From Paenibacillus sonchi (GTDB lineage Bacteria > Bacillota > Bacilli > Paenibacillales > Paenibacillaceae): 64,000 nucleotides of DNA. The notes beneath the pieces are model-generated. The model was not told the origin of the DNA. It saw only the letters and a program-made list of their open reading frames with translations, and did no database searches. The DNA is taken from positions 6,014,001-6,078,000 of the forward strand of contig NZ_CP068595.1 of the NCBI RefSeq assembly GCF_016772475.1, written 5' to 3'. Numbering within the stretch: the first letter of the stretch is position 1; the number at the start of each line of letters is the position of its first letter. Shown in pieces: positions 1-7,752 of this stretch. A program made the translations under genes and the position numbers.

Positions 1-707
1 CTGCCAATAATATTCCGCCTGGATATCCGATTGCTTTCGGAACTCTCTGCGCATCCTTTGCTTAAATTCGCCTAATTCCAGGCGAGCAATATCGCCTATG
101 GTCGGTAGACCCATTCGCAGAAAATGCATCGTCATGCGGGAACCCACCATAAACATTTGGCGAACGGGTAATGGCCATAGGTCCCTTTCCATATTCTCAA
201 ACCCAAGCTTAAATACACCATCATTTCTTTTTTCGCAAAATTATCGGTTGCCATTTTGGCTAAAATTTTTGTAGGCCCAATTCCAACTCTGGACCATACG
301 CCAGTAGATAATTTCACTCGCGACTGTATTAAATGCGCAATTTCATCTTCGGAGCCAAAGAGCGCCGTAGAACCCGTTACGTCAAGAAATTGTTCATCGA
401 TGCTGTATGGCTCAACTTGATCGGTTATCGATTCAAAAATCTTCGTAATTAATAAGGATATCGTGATATACTGTCCCATTCTGGGGCGAATGACCACGAG
501 ATCAGGGCAGAGAGCCAAGGCCTCTCCTACCCGCGAGGCAGTTGTAACACCTTTGGCTTTGGCGAGAGGGCAGGCCGCCAAAATAATCCCCGATTTACGC
601 GCCGGGTCGCCAACGGCTACCGGTTTGTTTTGATACTCTGGATGAGCTGCTTTTTCAACGGAGGCATAAAACGATTGTCCGTCCACGAGAAAAATGACTT
701 TAGACAT
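1..707 (-). pseudogene. uvrX: Y-family DNA polymerase, UvrX/ImpB-MucB-like, frameshifted and cut by window edge
   Basis: Error-prone translesion polymerase of the UvrX/YqjW type, normally induced by DNA damage. The amino terminus from 707 carries the palm motif FLVDGQSFYASVEKAA and the catalytic YSIDEQFLDVTG segment (the family's SxDE). The frame closes at 132, but the correct carboxyl part (LWPLPVRQMFMVGSRM, then the helix-hairpin region ending QAEYYWQ) continues in another frame to the window edge. One base added to the A6 run (T6 at 228-233 on the plus strand) rejoins the two frames. The 3' end lies outside the window. It follows a gutted copy of the same gene. Identification is firm; whether the shift is biological or a sequencing error is open, since other genes here share this pattern. 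Confidence 0.8.
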
Positions 708-763
708 ATCCGAATCACCAGCTTTGTAGTATTGGATTCATTTCGAAAATAATAATCTTTGCA

Positions 764-884
764 GATATCCAGGCCCCGCGCGGTTTGCCAATAATATTCT
801 GCCTGGATATCGCTCTGCTTGCCCATGGTGGTTCGCATAAAAGGCTTGGCAGTCGGACAGCAGAATGACACGATCCTTAGGCAT
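764..884 (-). pseudogene. Remnant of a second uvrX-like polymerase gene with internal deletion
   Basis: An ATG at 884 begins MPKDRVILLSDCQAFYA, the typical start of a UvrX-type polymerase. After 17 residues it runs straight into a segment that in another frame reads KQSDIQAEYYWQTARGLD, which belongs near the middle or end of the family. Everything between, including the catalytic SxDE region, is missing. The second segment is nearly the same DNA as bases 1-38, which lie in the neighbouring uvrX copy. The start overlaps the stop of the upstream small gene (ATGCCTAA). I read this as one of two tandem uvrX copies collapsed by deletion; no function is expected. Confidence 0.7.
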
Positions 885-1074
885 AGCGCTTCTCTCCTAC
901 CCGCCGCCAAGCAAGGATATTGGCAACAATAAATACGCGGGGGGCTCCGGCAGTAAGACAATGGGCCCGGAGCCGCCCGTCCCTGATGCCCACAACTTCA
1001 ATTTTACGCTGAGATAGGTTTCCCAGCTTGTCCATATATACAATTTCGATCATTTGACCGTCTCGAATCCGCAT
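877..1074 (-). CDS. Small WYL-like protein upstream of uvrX
   Basis: A 65-residue protein starting at the ATG at 1074, eight bases after GGAGG; an earlier in-frame start would lie inside the promoter. It reads as a small beta-barrel: IEIVYMDKLGNLSQRKI, a central IRDGRLRAHC strand, then FIVANILAWRRV. This resembles the barrel of WYL-type regulators, but the match is by eye. Similar small genes often sit directly before UvrX-type polymerase genes in Bacillales. It is the first gene after a LexA-type promoter and its stop overlaps the start of the uvrX remnant, so it was probably co-transcribed and damage-inducible. The function is unknown. Confidence 0.6.
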   Translation of the reverse strand: MRIRDGQMIEIVYMDKLGNLSQRKIEVVGIRDGRLRAHCLTAGAPRVFIVANILAWRRVGEKRYA

Positions 1075-1108
1075 AAGATCCGCCTCCACCACAGGAACAT
1101 TTGTTTGT

Positions 1109-1130
1109 ATTATAACCAAACATACGTTCT
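1109..1130 (-). promoter_or_regulatory. Promoter with LexA (DinR) box for the uvrX operon
   Basis: On the minus strand a TATAAT -10 element (1109-1114) is preceded by AGAACGTATGTTTGG (1116-1130). This fits the Gram-positive SOS box CGAAC-N4-GTTCG except at the outer bases. The box lies in the spacer, where bound LexA would block RNA polymerase. It fits a damage-inducible polymerase operon. The match is by eye. Confidence 0.6.
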
Positions 1131-1225
1131 ACAAACAACAAGTAAGATATTCTTAGGCTGGGATAAAAAAGAAACCAGAACCTCCGCCCTTCCTGTACAG
1201 CAAAGGTGGAGTTCCAGGATTAATC

Positions 1226-1296
1226 TTTTTGTTGCAAATGCAATAAAGTTAGGGTAAATTTAATCTGTCCCGCTTTTATTGCATTTGCAACAAAAA
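1226..1296 (+). promoter_or_regulatory. marR promoter flanked by paired palindromic operators
   Basis: TTGCAAATGCAA (1232-1243) and TTGCATTTGCAA (1279-1290) are near-palindromes and also inverted copies of each other, within repeats at 1226-1248 and 1273-1296 that match over about 21 bases. A sigma-A type promoter overlaps the first copy: TTGCAA at 1232-1237, 17 bases, TAAATT at 1255-1260. The second lies in the leader just before the ribosome binding site. This layout is what an autoregulated MarR repressor would need. Confidence 0.65.
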
Positions 1297-1314
1297 TATC
1301 TGCTAAGGAGTTTA

Positions 1315-1770
1315 ATGATGAAGGAAATTCTTCGGGAAATCGGAATGATAGCAAGGGCACTGGATTCCATGAGCAATATAGAATTTAAAGAATATGACCT
1401 TACAAAAGGGCAGTATTTGTACCTTGTGCGAATATGTGAACATCCAGGAATCATCCAAGAAAAGTTAGCTGAGATGATAAAAGTAGACCGGTCAACAGCA
1501 ACCCGTGCTATAAAAAAACTTGAAATTAACGGTTTTATTGAAAAAAAGGAAGACAAACATAACAAAAAAAATAAAAACCTCTTTCCAACAGAAAAAGGAC
1601 AGCATGTTTATCCTTTTATAAAAAGAGAAAATGATCATTCCAATCTGGTTGCGCTAAAGGGATTTTCCGAAAGTGAATTAGAAACCATGTTCACCCTGCT
1701 TCAAAGAGTAAGAAAAAATGTAGAAAAAGACTGGGAATTTGTAAAAAAGGGAAACAAGAGAATTTATTGA
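1315..1770 (+). CDS. MarR family transcriptional regulator
   Basis: A winged-helix DNA-binding protein of about 150 residues, usual for MarR. The recognition part is visible as LAEMIKVDRSTATRAIKKLE, followed by the wing NGFIEKKEDKHNKKNKN and a carboxyl dimerisation helix. The start is ATG 1315 or 1318, four or seven bases after AAGGAG (1305-1310); the upstream frame overlaps the operator. It ends 21 bases before paiA, so the two are probably one transcript, and flanking palindromes suggest autoregulation. Both genes are strikingly A/T- and lysine-rich compared with the rest of the window, which suggests acquisition from a lower-G+C Bacillus-like donor. The ligand is unknown. Confidence 0.85.
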   Translation: MMKEILREIGMIARALDSMSNIEFKEYDLTKGQYLYLVRICEHPGIIQEKLAEMIKVDRSTATRAIKKLEINGFIEKKEDKHNKKNKNLFPTEKGQHVYPFIKRENDHSNLVALKGFSESELETMFTLLQRVRKNVEKDWEFVKKGNKRIY

Positions 1771-1791
1771 TTATATAAGGAGGCTACTTAA

Positions 1792-2310
<519 letters not shown>

Positions 2311-2383
2311 CGGATCTATGGCAATTCGGAAGTTTTTATACTTTGGAAAAAGAGCTGGTCGGCACTGCCGGATAATCCCGTCC

Positions 2384-2437
2384 AGCTACAAGCCAAAAGC
2401 CGCCAGCTCTCAAGCTGGCGGCTTTTGGCTTGTAGCT
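2384..2437. terminator. Bidirectional terminator between paiA and the yjcZ-type gene
   Basis: A perfect 25-bp inverted repeat (arms 2384-2408 and 2413-2437) with a CTCA loop. The inner stem GCCGCCAGCT/AGCTGGCGGC is flanked by AAAA and TTTT, so it can act as a rho-independent terminator for both converging genes. Confidence 0.8.
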
Positions 2438-2476
2438 GCAATGAGCGTTAGCAGCAGTGAGTTGTAGTAATGAAGC

Positions 2477-2590
2477 TTACAGCAAAATAGTTTTGGAGAT
2501 GATTACCAGCAAAATGAACAGAACCAAAATAGCACCGGTAGAAGTGAATGCGCCATATCCGCCGCCGTATCCGCCAATATTTTCACTCAT
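2477..2590 (-). CDS. YjcZ-family sporulation peptide
   Basis: A 37-residue peptide starting at the ATG at 2590 with a strong GGAGG. It begins MSENIGGYGGGYGAFTSTG and ends with one hydrophobic helix (ILVLFILLVIISKTILL). The glycine/tyrosine-rich head plus a single membrane segment is the signature of the YjcZ family of small sporulation proteins in Bacillales (for example SscA). It is probably expressed in the sporulating cell and membrane- or coat-associated. It converges on paiA across a shared terminator. Confidence 0.8.
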   Translation of the reverse strand: MSENIGGYGGGYGAFTSTGAILVLFILLVIISKTILL

Positions 2591-2819
2591 AATTTAATTC
2601 CTCCTTAAAAATAGGTACAGCTTAGAATATGCGGAACACCCCATACGCTTGGGCATACAGGAAATGGATATACATTTAGGCTTATCCACTTTTTTAGTTC
2701 ATTTGACTCCACGTAAATAATAACAAAGATGTAACTTTAATGACTGTTAATGATTGCTAATTCGGTTTAAATAATTAGTACAAAGTATTTTAGAGATAGA
2801 AGCAAGGGATGTGGACGAA

Positions 2820-3047
2820 ATGAAAAAAAAGGACATTCAGCTCGCACTCGTTACCAGTATGTGTCAACGTGTTCATCTGGTAAGCGGAGAAACTTATACT
2901 GGAAAATGTGAAATCAATCCTATTTCCGATGTTTTGGAGGTTTCGACCCAAGAAGGGCGGCTTATGCTCCCTTATTGGACCATAAAACGTTTTGTCAGCT
3001 TTAATCCCAGAGGTGAAATCAATGAGCAAACTCAAACGTTCCGATAA
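2820..3047 (+). CDS. Small hypothetical protein, possible Sm-like barrel
   Basis: About 75 residues; start at ATG 2820 or GTG 2811, with a weak AAGGG at 2804-2808. I recognise no named family. The pattern is beta-rich: VHLVSGETYTGKCEINPISD, then LEVSTQEGRLMLPYWTIKRF. The order strand, G, strand, short turn, strand, G, strand recalls the small barrel of Sm/Hfq-type proteins, but this is by eye only. The last 26 bases overlap the next gene, which suggests translational coupling to a small membrane protein. Coding is supported by that overlap and the lack of a competing frame. Confidence 0.55.
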   Translation: MKKKDIQLALVTSMCQRVHLVSGETYTGKCEINPISDVLEVSTQEGRLMLPYWTIKRFVSFNPRGEINEQTQTFR

Positions 3048-3144
3048 AGCAGTTGTCTCTTTTTTACTCGGACTGGCTTCTTTGCTGATTATCGCATTTT
3101 TTATCATCCGTTATATTGTTCAAAATGTATCGTTTGCCCCCTAA
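3022..3144 (+). CDS. Small membrane protein overlapping the preceding gene
   Basis: A 40-residue protein: a basic start MSKLKRSDKAVVS, one membrane helix (FLLGLASLLIIAFFIIRYIV), and a short tail. ATG 3022 lies inside the upstream gene and follows AGAGGTG by six bases. Overlap in a different frame suggests the two are made together. It converges with the AraC-type regulator gene. No family is recognised. Confidence 0.5.
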   Translation: MSKLKRSDKAVVSFLLGLASLLIIAFFIIRYIVQNVSFAP

Positions 3145-3182
3145 GCCCAGGTTGCGTTCGGACGTTGCCTCTTCTCCTGCCT

Positions 3183-4783
3183 TCACGCCAGCACGCGCAG
3201 TACATCCTCAATCTTACGCTGATGGGACAGTACGCCGTAATTCACCAGGCCATAAAATCAACCTCGTATATGCATCCGCTGCGTACAGCCGGCAGTCTCT
3301 TCCAGAGTGAGGTATCCAGCAGTTCCCGCCCTTCACCCTCCTGCCGGTCAAAGGTAATGGACAAATGATCCGCATTAAGATGTGACAGCTCTTCAGCGGT
3401 AAGGTTCGCACGCTTCTGGCCCCGGGTGAGTTCCCGGACGAGCGGATGCGGCTGCAGCCCCAGATCATGATGCAATACGCCTCCTGTATATCCCAGCTCT
3501 CCACAACCATATAGCGTGATTCCGCAAGAGGAGAGCCGCAGGAAGGCTACGCTCCGGTCCTTTACGCTGCGGCTGAGCTGTTGCCTGGCCCGCTTCGCCC
3601 GGTGCTCATAATTGCGGATGACCTCCTGCACACGTTCCGTCCTGCCGAAGATGGCTGCTGCAGAGCGCAGGGTAGCCCGCCAGTCTTCCTGATGAAAAGG
3701 GAGCCGGAGCAGCGGGGCAATCCTGCGGCACTCCTCCAGATGCCAGCGCTGAAAACCGTCATCCAGCATAATCAGCTCGGGCATAAAGCGGGAGAGGTCG
3801 TCCCAGTCTCCAGTGGAAATATCGAATGTCGGCACCTGCTCAAGACTGAGATACTCCTGTTTACCCCACTGGGGATGGGAGAACTGAGCCACCGGAACAA
3901 TCCCTAACGCCAGCAGGTAATCCTCCAGAAAAGGAGCGAATACACGCAGCCCTTCCTGGTGGAGACTCCGGTATTGGCCGGGCGTAACTCCCACCGAGCC
4001 CTTAAAACGCCGATTGAAATAATATTCATTGCTGTAGCCGACAGTTAATGCGATATCATGCAGACGGTCATCGGTCAGAAGCAGTTGCTGCTGTGCCCGT
4101 TCTATCCGCAGTCCATTCAAATACTCTAAGGGAATCCGCCCCGTCATCTCTTTAAAAATCCGCGTATACCGGACACGGCCCACGCCTGCAACCTCCGCAA
4201 GCTGATTGACCGTAACCGCCTCACTAAAATGCTGCTGCATATAGCGGATAGAACGCTGTACCGCCTCATACTCATCCCTTGTTTTCAGTACTGCGGCATT
4301 TGCACGCATAATTAACAGCAGCAGTTCCTGAAAGCGGATATGTCCCGCGAACCCTTCGATCTCTTCCGGACTCCTGCGGCTATGGCAGATGGCTTCGAGC
4401 AGCAATGCGCATTGTGAGTAAGGCCTGCAGCTAACGGGTCCCGGGCAGAGCATTCCGTTCACGGACAGACTCTCCTTCCAGCTATGCCCACTGTTCCCGC
4501 TGCCAATAATCTCAAAGGCAATCCGGTAAAAGCAAAGCCCCTTCTCCCCTGCCTGAATCCGGTGGATTGCCCCGGCATCAAACAGGAATCCCGCCCCTTT
4601 GTCCACTGGAAACCGTCTTTCGTCCGCTTCGATCCAGCCCTGCCCCTCTGAGACAATGATCAGCGTAAAATCCCGAACCAATGAAATTGGACTGTTTTCG
4701 GTAAGGGCTTGCGTAACTTCTTCTATACTTATTAAGCTGTAGAACAGCTTTTTGTTATTGGTGATATCCGGGTCTTGCAGCAT
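3183..4783 (-). CDS. AraC regulator fused to siderophore-binding domain (Btr-like), 3' end frameshifted
   Basis: A Btr-type activator: an amino-terminal cupin-like sensor (to about residue 100), an AraC double helix-turn-helix (about 175-275; VNQLAEVAGV and LHDIALTVGYSNEYYFNRRF), then a FecB/FhuD-type periplasmic-binding fold (from about 280) that in B. subtilis Btr senses bacillibactin in the cytoplasm. As written the frame stops at 3242, giving 513 residues. Adding one G at 3245-3246 continues the protein as VNYGVLSHQRKIEDVLRVLA to a stop at 3183, giving 533 residues, a more natural end. A Fur box precedes it and a siderophore-binding lipoprotein gene is next to it. It probably activates iron-siderophore uptake. 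Confidence 0.82.
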
Positions 4784-4799
4784 TCTACCGCCCCCTAAT

Positions 4800-4814
4800 T
4801 GAGAATCATTTTCA
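4800..4814 (-). promoter_or_regulatory. Fur box before the Btr-like regulator
   Basis: TGAGAATCATTTTCA is a 15-bp inverted repeat close to the Bacillus Fur site TGATAAT-N-ATTATCA. It lies 17 bases before the start codon at 4783, so the gene should be repressed when iron is plentiful. Confidence 0.7.
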
Positions 4815-4836
4815 CCACCTTAGTGTAGAACAAAAT

Positions 4837-4869
4837 AGAAGGCCTATCAACCATGCTGATAGACCTTCT
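4837..4869 (-). terminator. Terminator after the siderophore-binding protein gene
   Basis: Arms AGAAGGCCTATCA (4837-4849) and TGATAGACCTTCT (4857-4869) pair with one mismatch. On the minus strand the stem is followed by ATTTTGTT. It separates the lipoprotein gene from the regulator gene. Confidence 0.65.
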
Positions 4870-4905
4870 TGTACGATTCATGGCACCTTACTTCCTACTT
4901 CCGTT

Positions 4906-5925
4906 TTATTTCACCATTGCCTCCAGCAGATCATCAAGCTTCATCGAATTGGCTGTAATGGCGCCGGACTGCCAGTGCGAACGTTCCATTTTATAAATAT
5001 TTCCCTTCTTCACCGCAGGCAGGTTCTTCCACAGCGGACCACCCAGGACTTGAATCGCTTCCTGATTCTCCGCCGTATCCCAGCCTCCATGATCAGGGAA
5101 TACAATAATATGGTCCGCTTCCAGCTCAGGAATCACCTCTTCCGATATAATCGCCTGATAATCTGTCATCTCGGCAGCCATCGGGATTGGAGTCAACCCG
5201 AATTGATCATAAATCACACCGGTATAACGGTTTTTGACACCGAATAAAGCGAAGGTTTTGTCCGCAACATTCAGCCGGATGACCGCCACCTTTTCTTGTC
5301 CCAGCGCCTGCTGCAGCTTGGCTTTTCCATCTGCCACCTTCTGGTCGTATTCCGCGAGCGCAACTTCTGCCTTCTCAGGAACGCCCAAAGCGTCTGCAAT
5401 GGCTGTAAGCATCTGCCTGGAGTCCTGCAGCACCCGCTCCGGCAGGCGATAGGTCGGTGCGATCTTGGAGTATTGTTCAACTTTGGCAGCATCCGCGCCG
5501 CCGTCGAGAATAATCAGATCCGGATCTTTTTCCAGCAATGCCTCTATACTCCCGGAAACATCGAATTCAGGCACATCCAGGTTCAGATAATCCTGCTTGC
5601 CCCAGCTTGGATGATACCATTGAACGACCGGAGTAATCCCGAGCGCTTTCAGATAATCCTCCACATAAATCCCTGCTATCCGCTGAGGGTTTACAGGAAT
5701 CTCTACATCCCCGAATTCACCGGCAACAGTCCGTGTTGGGGCTTCGGCAGGTGTGCTGCTGACTGCATCGGCTGGCATGCTGCTTACTGCGGCATCCGCC
5801 CCCGTATTTGCTGATTGTACGACACCGTTGTCCGCAGCATTGTTATCGGTTCCACACGCCGCAAGCGCGGTCAATGCCAGAATAAGTACGGCTGTCCAGA
5901 TAAATCTTCTAACCCATTTTATCAT
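4906..5925 (-). CDS. Iron-siderophore ABC transporter substrate-binding lipoprotein
   Basis: A 339-residue class III binding protein (FecB/FepB/FeuA group) that captures an Fe3+-siderophore outside the membrane. It has a signal peptide with lipobox LAAC near residue 23, an Asn/Ala/Ser/Pro-rich linker, then the binding fold beginning VAGEFGDVEIPVNPQRI. The recurring segment PVVQWYHPSWGKQDYLNLD is nearly repeated in the binding domain of the neighbouring Btr-like regulator (PVAQFSHPQWGKQEYLSLE), so the two probably see the same ligand. A Fur box lies upstream. No permease or ATPase genes are adjacent, so it must work with transporter parts encoded elsewhere. Confidence 0.88.
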   Translation of the reverse strand: MIKWVRRFIWTAVLILALTALAACGTDNNAADNGVVQSANTGADAAVSSMPADAVSSTPAEAPTRTVAGEFGDVEIPVNPQRIAGIYVEDYLKALGITPVVQWYHPSWGKQDYLNLDVPEFDVSGSIEALLEKDPDLIILDGGADAAKVEQYSKIAPTYRLPERVLQDSRQMLTAIADALGVPEKAEVALAEYDQKVADGKAKLQQALGQEKVAVIRLNVADKTFALFGVKNRYTGVIYDQFGLTPIPMAAEMTDYQAIISEEVIPELEADHIIVFPDHGGWDTAENQEAIQVLGGPLWKNLPAVKKGNIYKMERSHWQSGAITANSMKLDDLLEAMVK

Positions 5926-5957
5926 TGATTGGTTTCACTCCCGCGTTCTATTGTGAT

Positions 5958-5972
5958 TGATTATCATTCTCA
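5958..5972 (-). promoter_or_regulatory. Fur box before the siderophore-binding protein gene
   Basis: On the minus strand TGAGAATGATAATCA matches the Fur consensus at nearly every position. It lies 33 bases before the start codon, in promoter range. Confidence 0.8.
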
Positions 5973-6090
5973 TGTAATCTCAATCCCAATAGTAGCATGT
6001 CCTTCTCAGCTTTCAATGCACTTTCTCGGCAAAAATCTTATACAAACATGCTCGATGTCAAAGAATACGGCTGCTGAAAACTAAAAAGGA

Positions 6091-6111
6091 CCCTGCCGTT
6101 AACCGGCAAGG
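6091..6111 (-). terminator. Terminator after the 82-residue hypothetical gene
   Basis: CCTTGCCGG/CGGCAGGG pair around TTAA, followed on the minus strand by TCCTTTTTAGTTTT. A dedicated terminator supports a minus-strand transcript here. Confidence 0.6.
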
Positions 6112-6156
6112 CCAAGTGCATACAACAGGTGTTGCTTTTACTATAACGGGTAATTA

Positions 6157-6405
6157 TTAAGGGAGTGTATGAAACGCATTAACCGGCTGCCCGCCCCATA
6201 TTCTCAGTCTTGCTGTCCAGAGAGACGATTTCGCATTCCCCGTCCCGGCAGCAATATAAATAGCCGCATGCACCTTGCCGTCCAGCACAGAGCAGTATCC
6301 GGGCAGCTCTGCCAGCTTATGCATCCGTCCTCTGGATACGATGACTGTTCCGCTAATCTGAAGCGCCGCTTGGCGGGTGCCGGAATCTATTGCCTGAAAA
6401 AGCAT
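6157..6405 (-). CDS. Hypothetical protein, 82 residues
   Basis: Not recognised. It starts at ATG 6405 after a purine-rich AGAGGGGGATGGG stretch and is followed by its own terminator. Codon use looks coding, with G or C in most third positions. The sequence mixes short hydrophobic strands (LQISGTVIVSRG, YCSVLDGKVHAAIYIAAG) with no signal peptide or membrane helix, and ends RLRIWGGQPVNAFHTLP. It is divergent from the lacI-type gene and shares its promoter region. It could be a remnant of a longer gene. Confidence 0.4.
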   Translation of the reverse strand: MLFQAIDSGTRQAALQISGTVIVSRGRMHKLAELPGYCSVLDGKVHAAIYIAAGTGNAKSSLWTARLRIWGGQPVNAFHTLP

Positions 6406-6497
6406 CTCTTCCCATCCCCCTCTCTTTCATTTTCCTGCTGCATTTATTTGTAACGCAGATCAGGAGATTGGGCAAGCAAATTTCTTGGCCCGGGTGA

Positions 6498-6547
6498 TTG
6501 ATTTCCGGAGGGTTTTATTTTACAATGGGTTCATAAACGCGCGTTTA
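6498..6547 (+). promoter_or_regulatory. lacI promoter and palindromic operator
   Basis: TTGATT (6498-6503), 17 bases, TACAAT (6521-6526) forms a sigma-A promoter. Just downstream lies the perfect palindrome TAAACGCGCGTTTA (6534-6547), a typical LacI-family site with a central CG. Nearly the same site precedes the cellobiose phosphorylase gene, so the regulator probably controls both itself and its neighbour. Confidence 0.8.
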
Positions 6548-6562
6548 CGTAAAGGGGGCAAT

Positions 6563-7618
6563 ATGCGCAGCGAAGATATAGCAAAACTCGCCGGGGTATC
6601 CCGAAGCACGGTTTCCCGCGTGATCAACAACTATTCCAACGTCCCTGAAGAGACCCGGGCCAAGGTGCTGAAGGTGATTGAACAGCATCAGTACGAACCC
6701 AACAGCTTCGCCCGGGCTCTGGCCGGCAAGAAGACCGACACGATCGGGCTTTTCGCTATCAGCATGAATGAGAAAGAGAATGCGACCCGGATTTATCAGA
6801 ACAATTACTTCGCGCCTTTCGTTGATGCCGTTGTCGACACTGCGAATGCCCGCGGCTGTTATGTGCTGATCCACACCGTATATTCTCCGGACGATTTCCT
6901 GAAGGTGAAGCAGGCCTTCCTGCAGAAACGGATTGACGGCGGCATTATCGTCGGCACCCAGAAGGATATTGATATCGTGCGGGAAATGGTCAATCTTGAA
7001 TTTCCGCTTGTGCTGATCGATTACGACATTTCGGAGATTATGTCAGAACATCTGGACCGCAATCATCTGGCTATCGTGAATTCCAAGGACTATGAGGGCA
7101 CCGTCGAAGCGATTGAGTACCTGATCAGCCTGGGCCATGAAGAAATTGGCATGATCTGCGGGCGCATGAATACGTACTCCGGACGGGAGCGCTACATGGC
7201 ATACGAGGATACGCTGAAGAAGCATGAATTGGCGCTGAATGAGAGCTTCGTCCTGCAGGGTGATTTTCTCAAAGAGACCGCTTATGAAGAGATCACGAAG
7301 CTGCTGGCTTCCGGCGCTGCTCTGCCGACCGCCTTCTTCTCCGCCAACGATGACATGGCTATCTCTGCGATGGAAGCGTTCTCTGAACACGGAATATCCG
7401 TACCGGAGGACATCTCCATCGCCGGATTCGACGATGTGCAGCTGGCTTCACGCATTCATCCGAAGCTGACCTCCGTCCGTCTGCCGATTTATGAAATGTC
7501 CAAGGCCGCAGTCGAAAAAGTGATTGAGCTGTGCGATTCCCGCCAGCCGACCTTCAGTACCATCAGCTTCCCGGCCAAGCTTGTCCAGAGAGATTCCTGC
7601 CAGCCGCCGAAGATCTGA
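6563..7618 (+). CDS. LacI family transcriptional regulator
   Basis: A repressor of about 351 residues. The amino terminus [20 protein letters not shown] is the LacI helix-turn-helix, followed by the hinge helix ([12 protein letters not shown]) and a two-lobed sugar-binding domain ([10 protein letters not shown] at about 60, then [17 protein letters not shown] and [12 protein letters not shown] in the second lobe). ATG 6563 follows AAAGGGGG by four bases; a longer frame would run into the operator. It is followed by a cellobiose phosphorylase gene in the same orientation, and both carry the same AAACGCGCGTT operator. It is probably a local repressor relieved by cellobiose or a product, but the ligand is inferred from context only. 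Confidence 0.9.
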   Translation: MRSEDIAKLAGVSRSTVSRVINNYSNVPEETRAKVLKVIEQHQYEPNSFARALAGKKTDTIGLFAISMNEKENATRIYQNNYFAPFVDAVVDTANARGCYVLIHTVYSPDDFLKVKQAFLQKRIDGGIIVGTQKDIDIVREMVNLEFPLVLIDYDISEIMSEHLDRNHLAIVNSKDYEGTVEAIEYLISLGHEEIGMICGRMNTYSGRERYMAYEDTLKKHELALNESFVLQGDFLKETAYEEITKLLASGAALPTAFFSANDDMAISAMEAFSEHGISVPEDISIAGFDDVQLASRIHPKLTSVRLPIYEMSKAAVEKVIELCDSRQPTFSTISFPAKLVQRDSCQPPKI

Positions 7619-7712
7619 GGCTTTCATTGCAGGATACCATGTCCCTCTGCAGCCCTACAAATTATTTTCATTCCGAGAAATTCCCTTTCCCCGGGGGATT
7701 TTTTCTCAGCTT

Positions 7713-7730
7713 TGTAAACGCGCGTTCACA
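7713..7730 (+). promoter_or_regulatory. LacI-family operator before the cellobiose phosphorylase gene
   Basis: TGTAAACGCGCGTTCACA is an 18-bp palindrome sharing its AAACGCGCGTT core with the site in front of lacI. It lies 22 bases before the start codon, suited to repression. I see no strong promoter nearby. Confidence 0.75.
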
Positions 7731-7752
7731 ATTGAAAGGAGACTATTCTCTT

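Noticed and set aside
1..1130. Prophage or integrative element suggested by uvrX-like genes
   Set aside because: No integrase, structural, recombinase or attachment-site signals are present; UvrX-type genes are also chromosomal.
6169..6453. A 94-codon open frame on the plus strand
   Set aside because: Opposite the 82-residue gene, which has better codon use, a ribosome site and a terminator.
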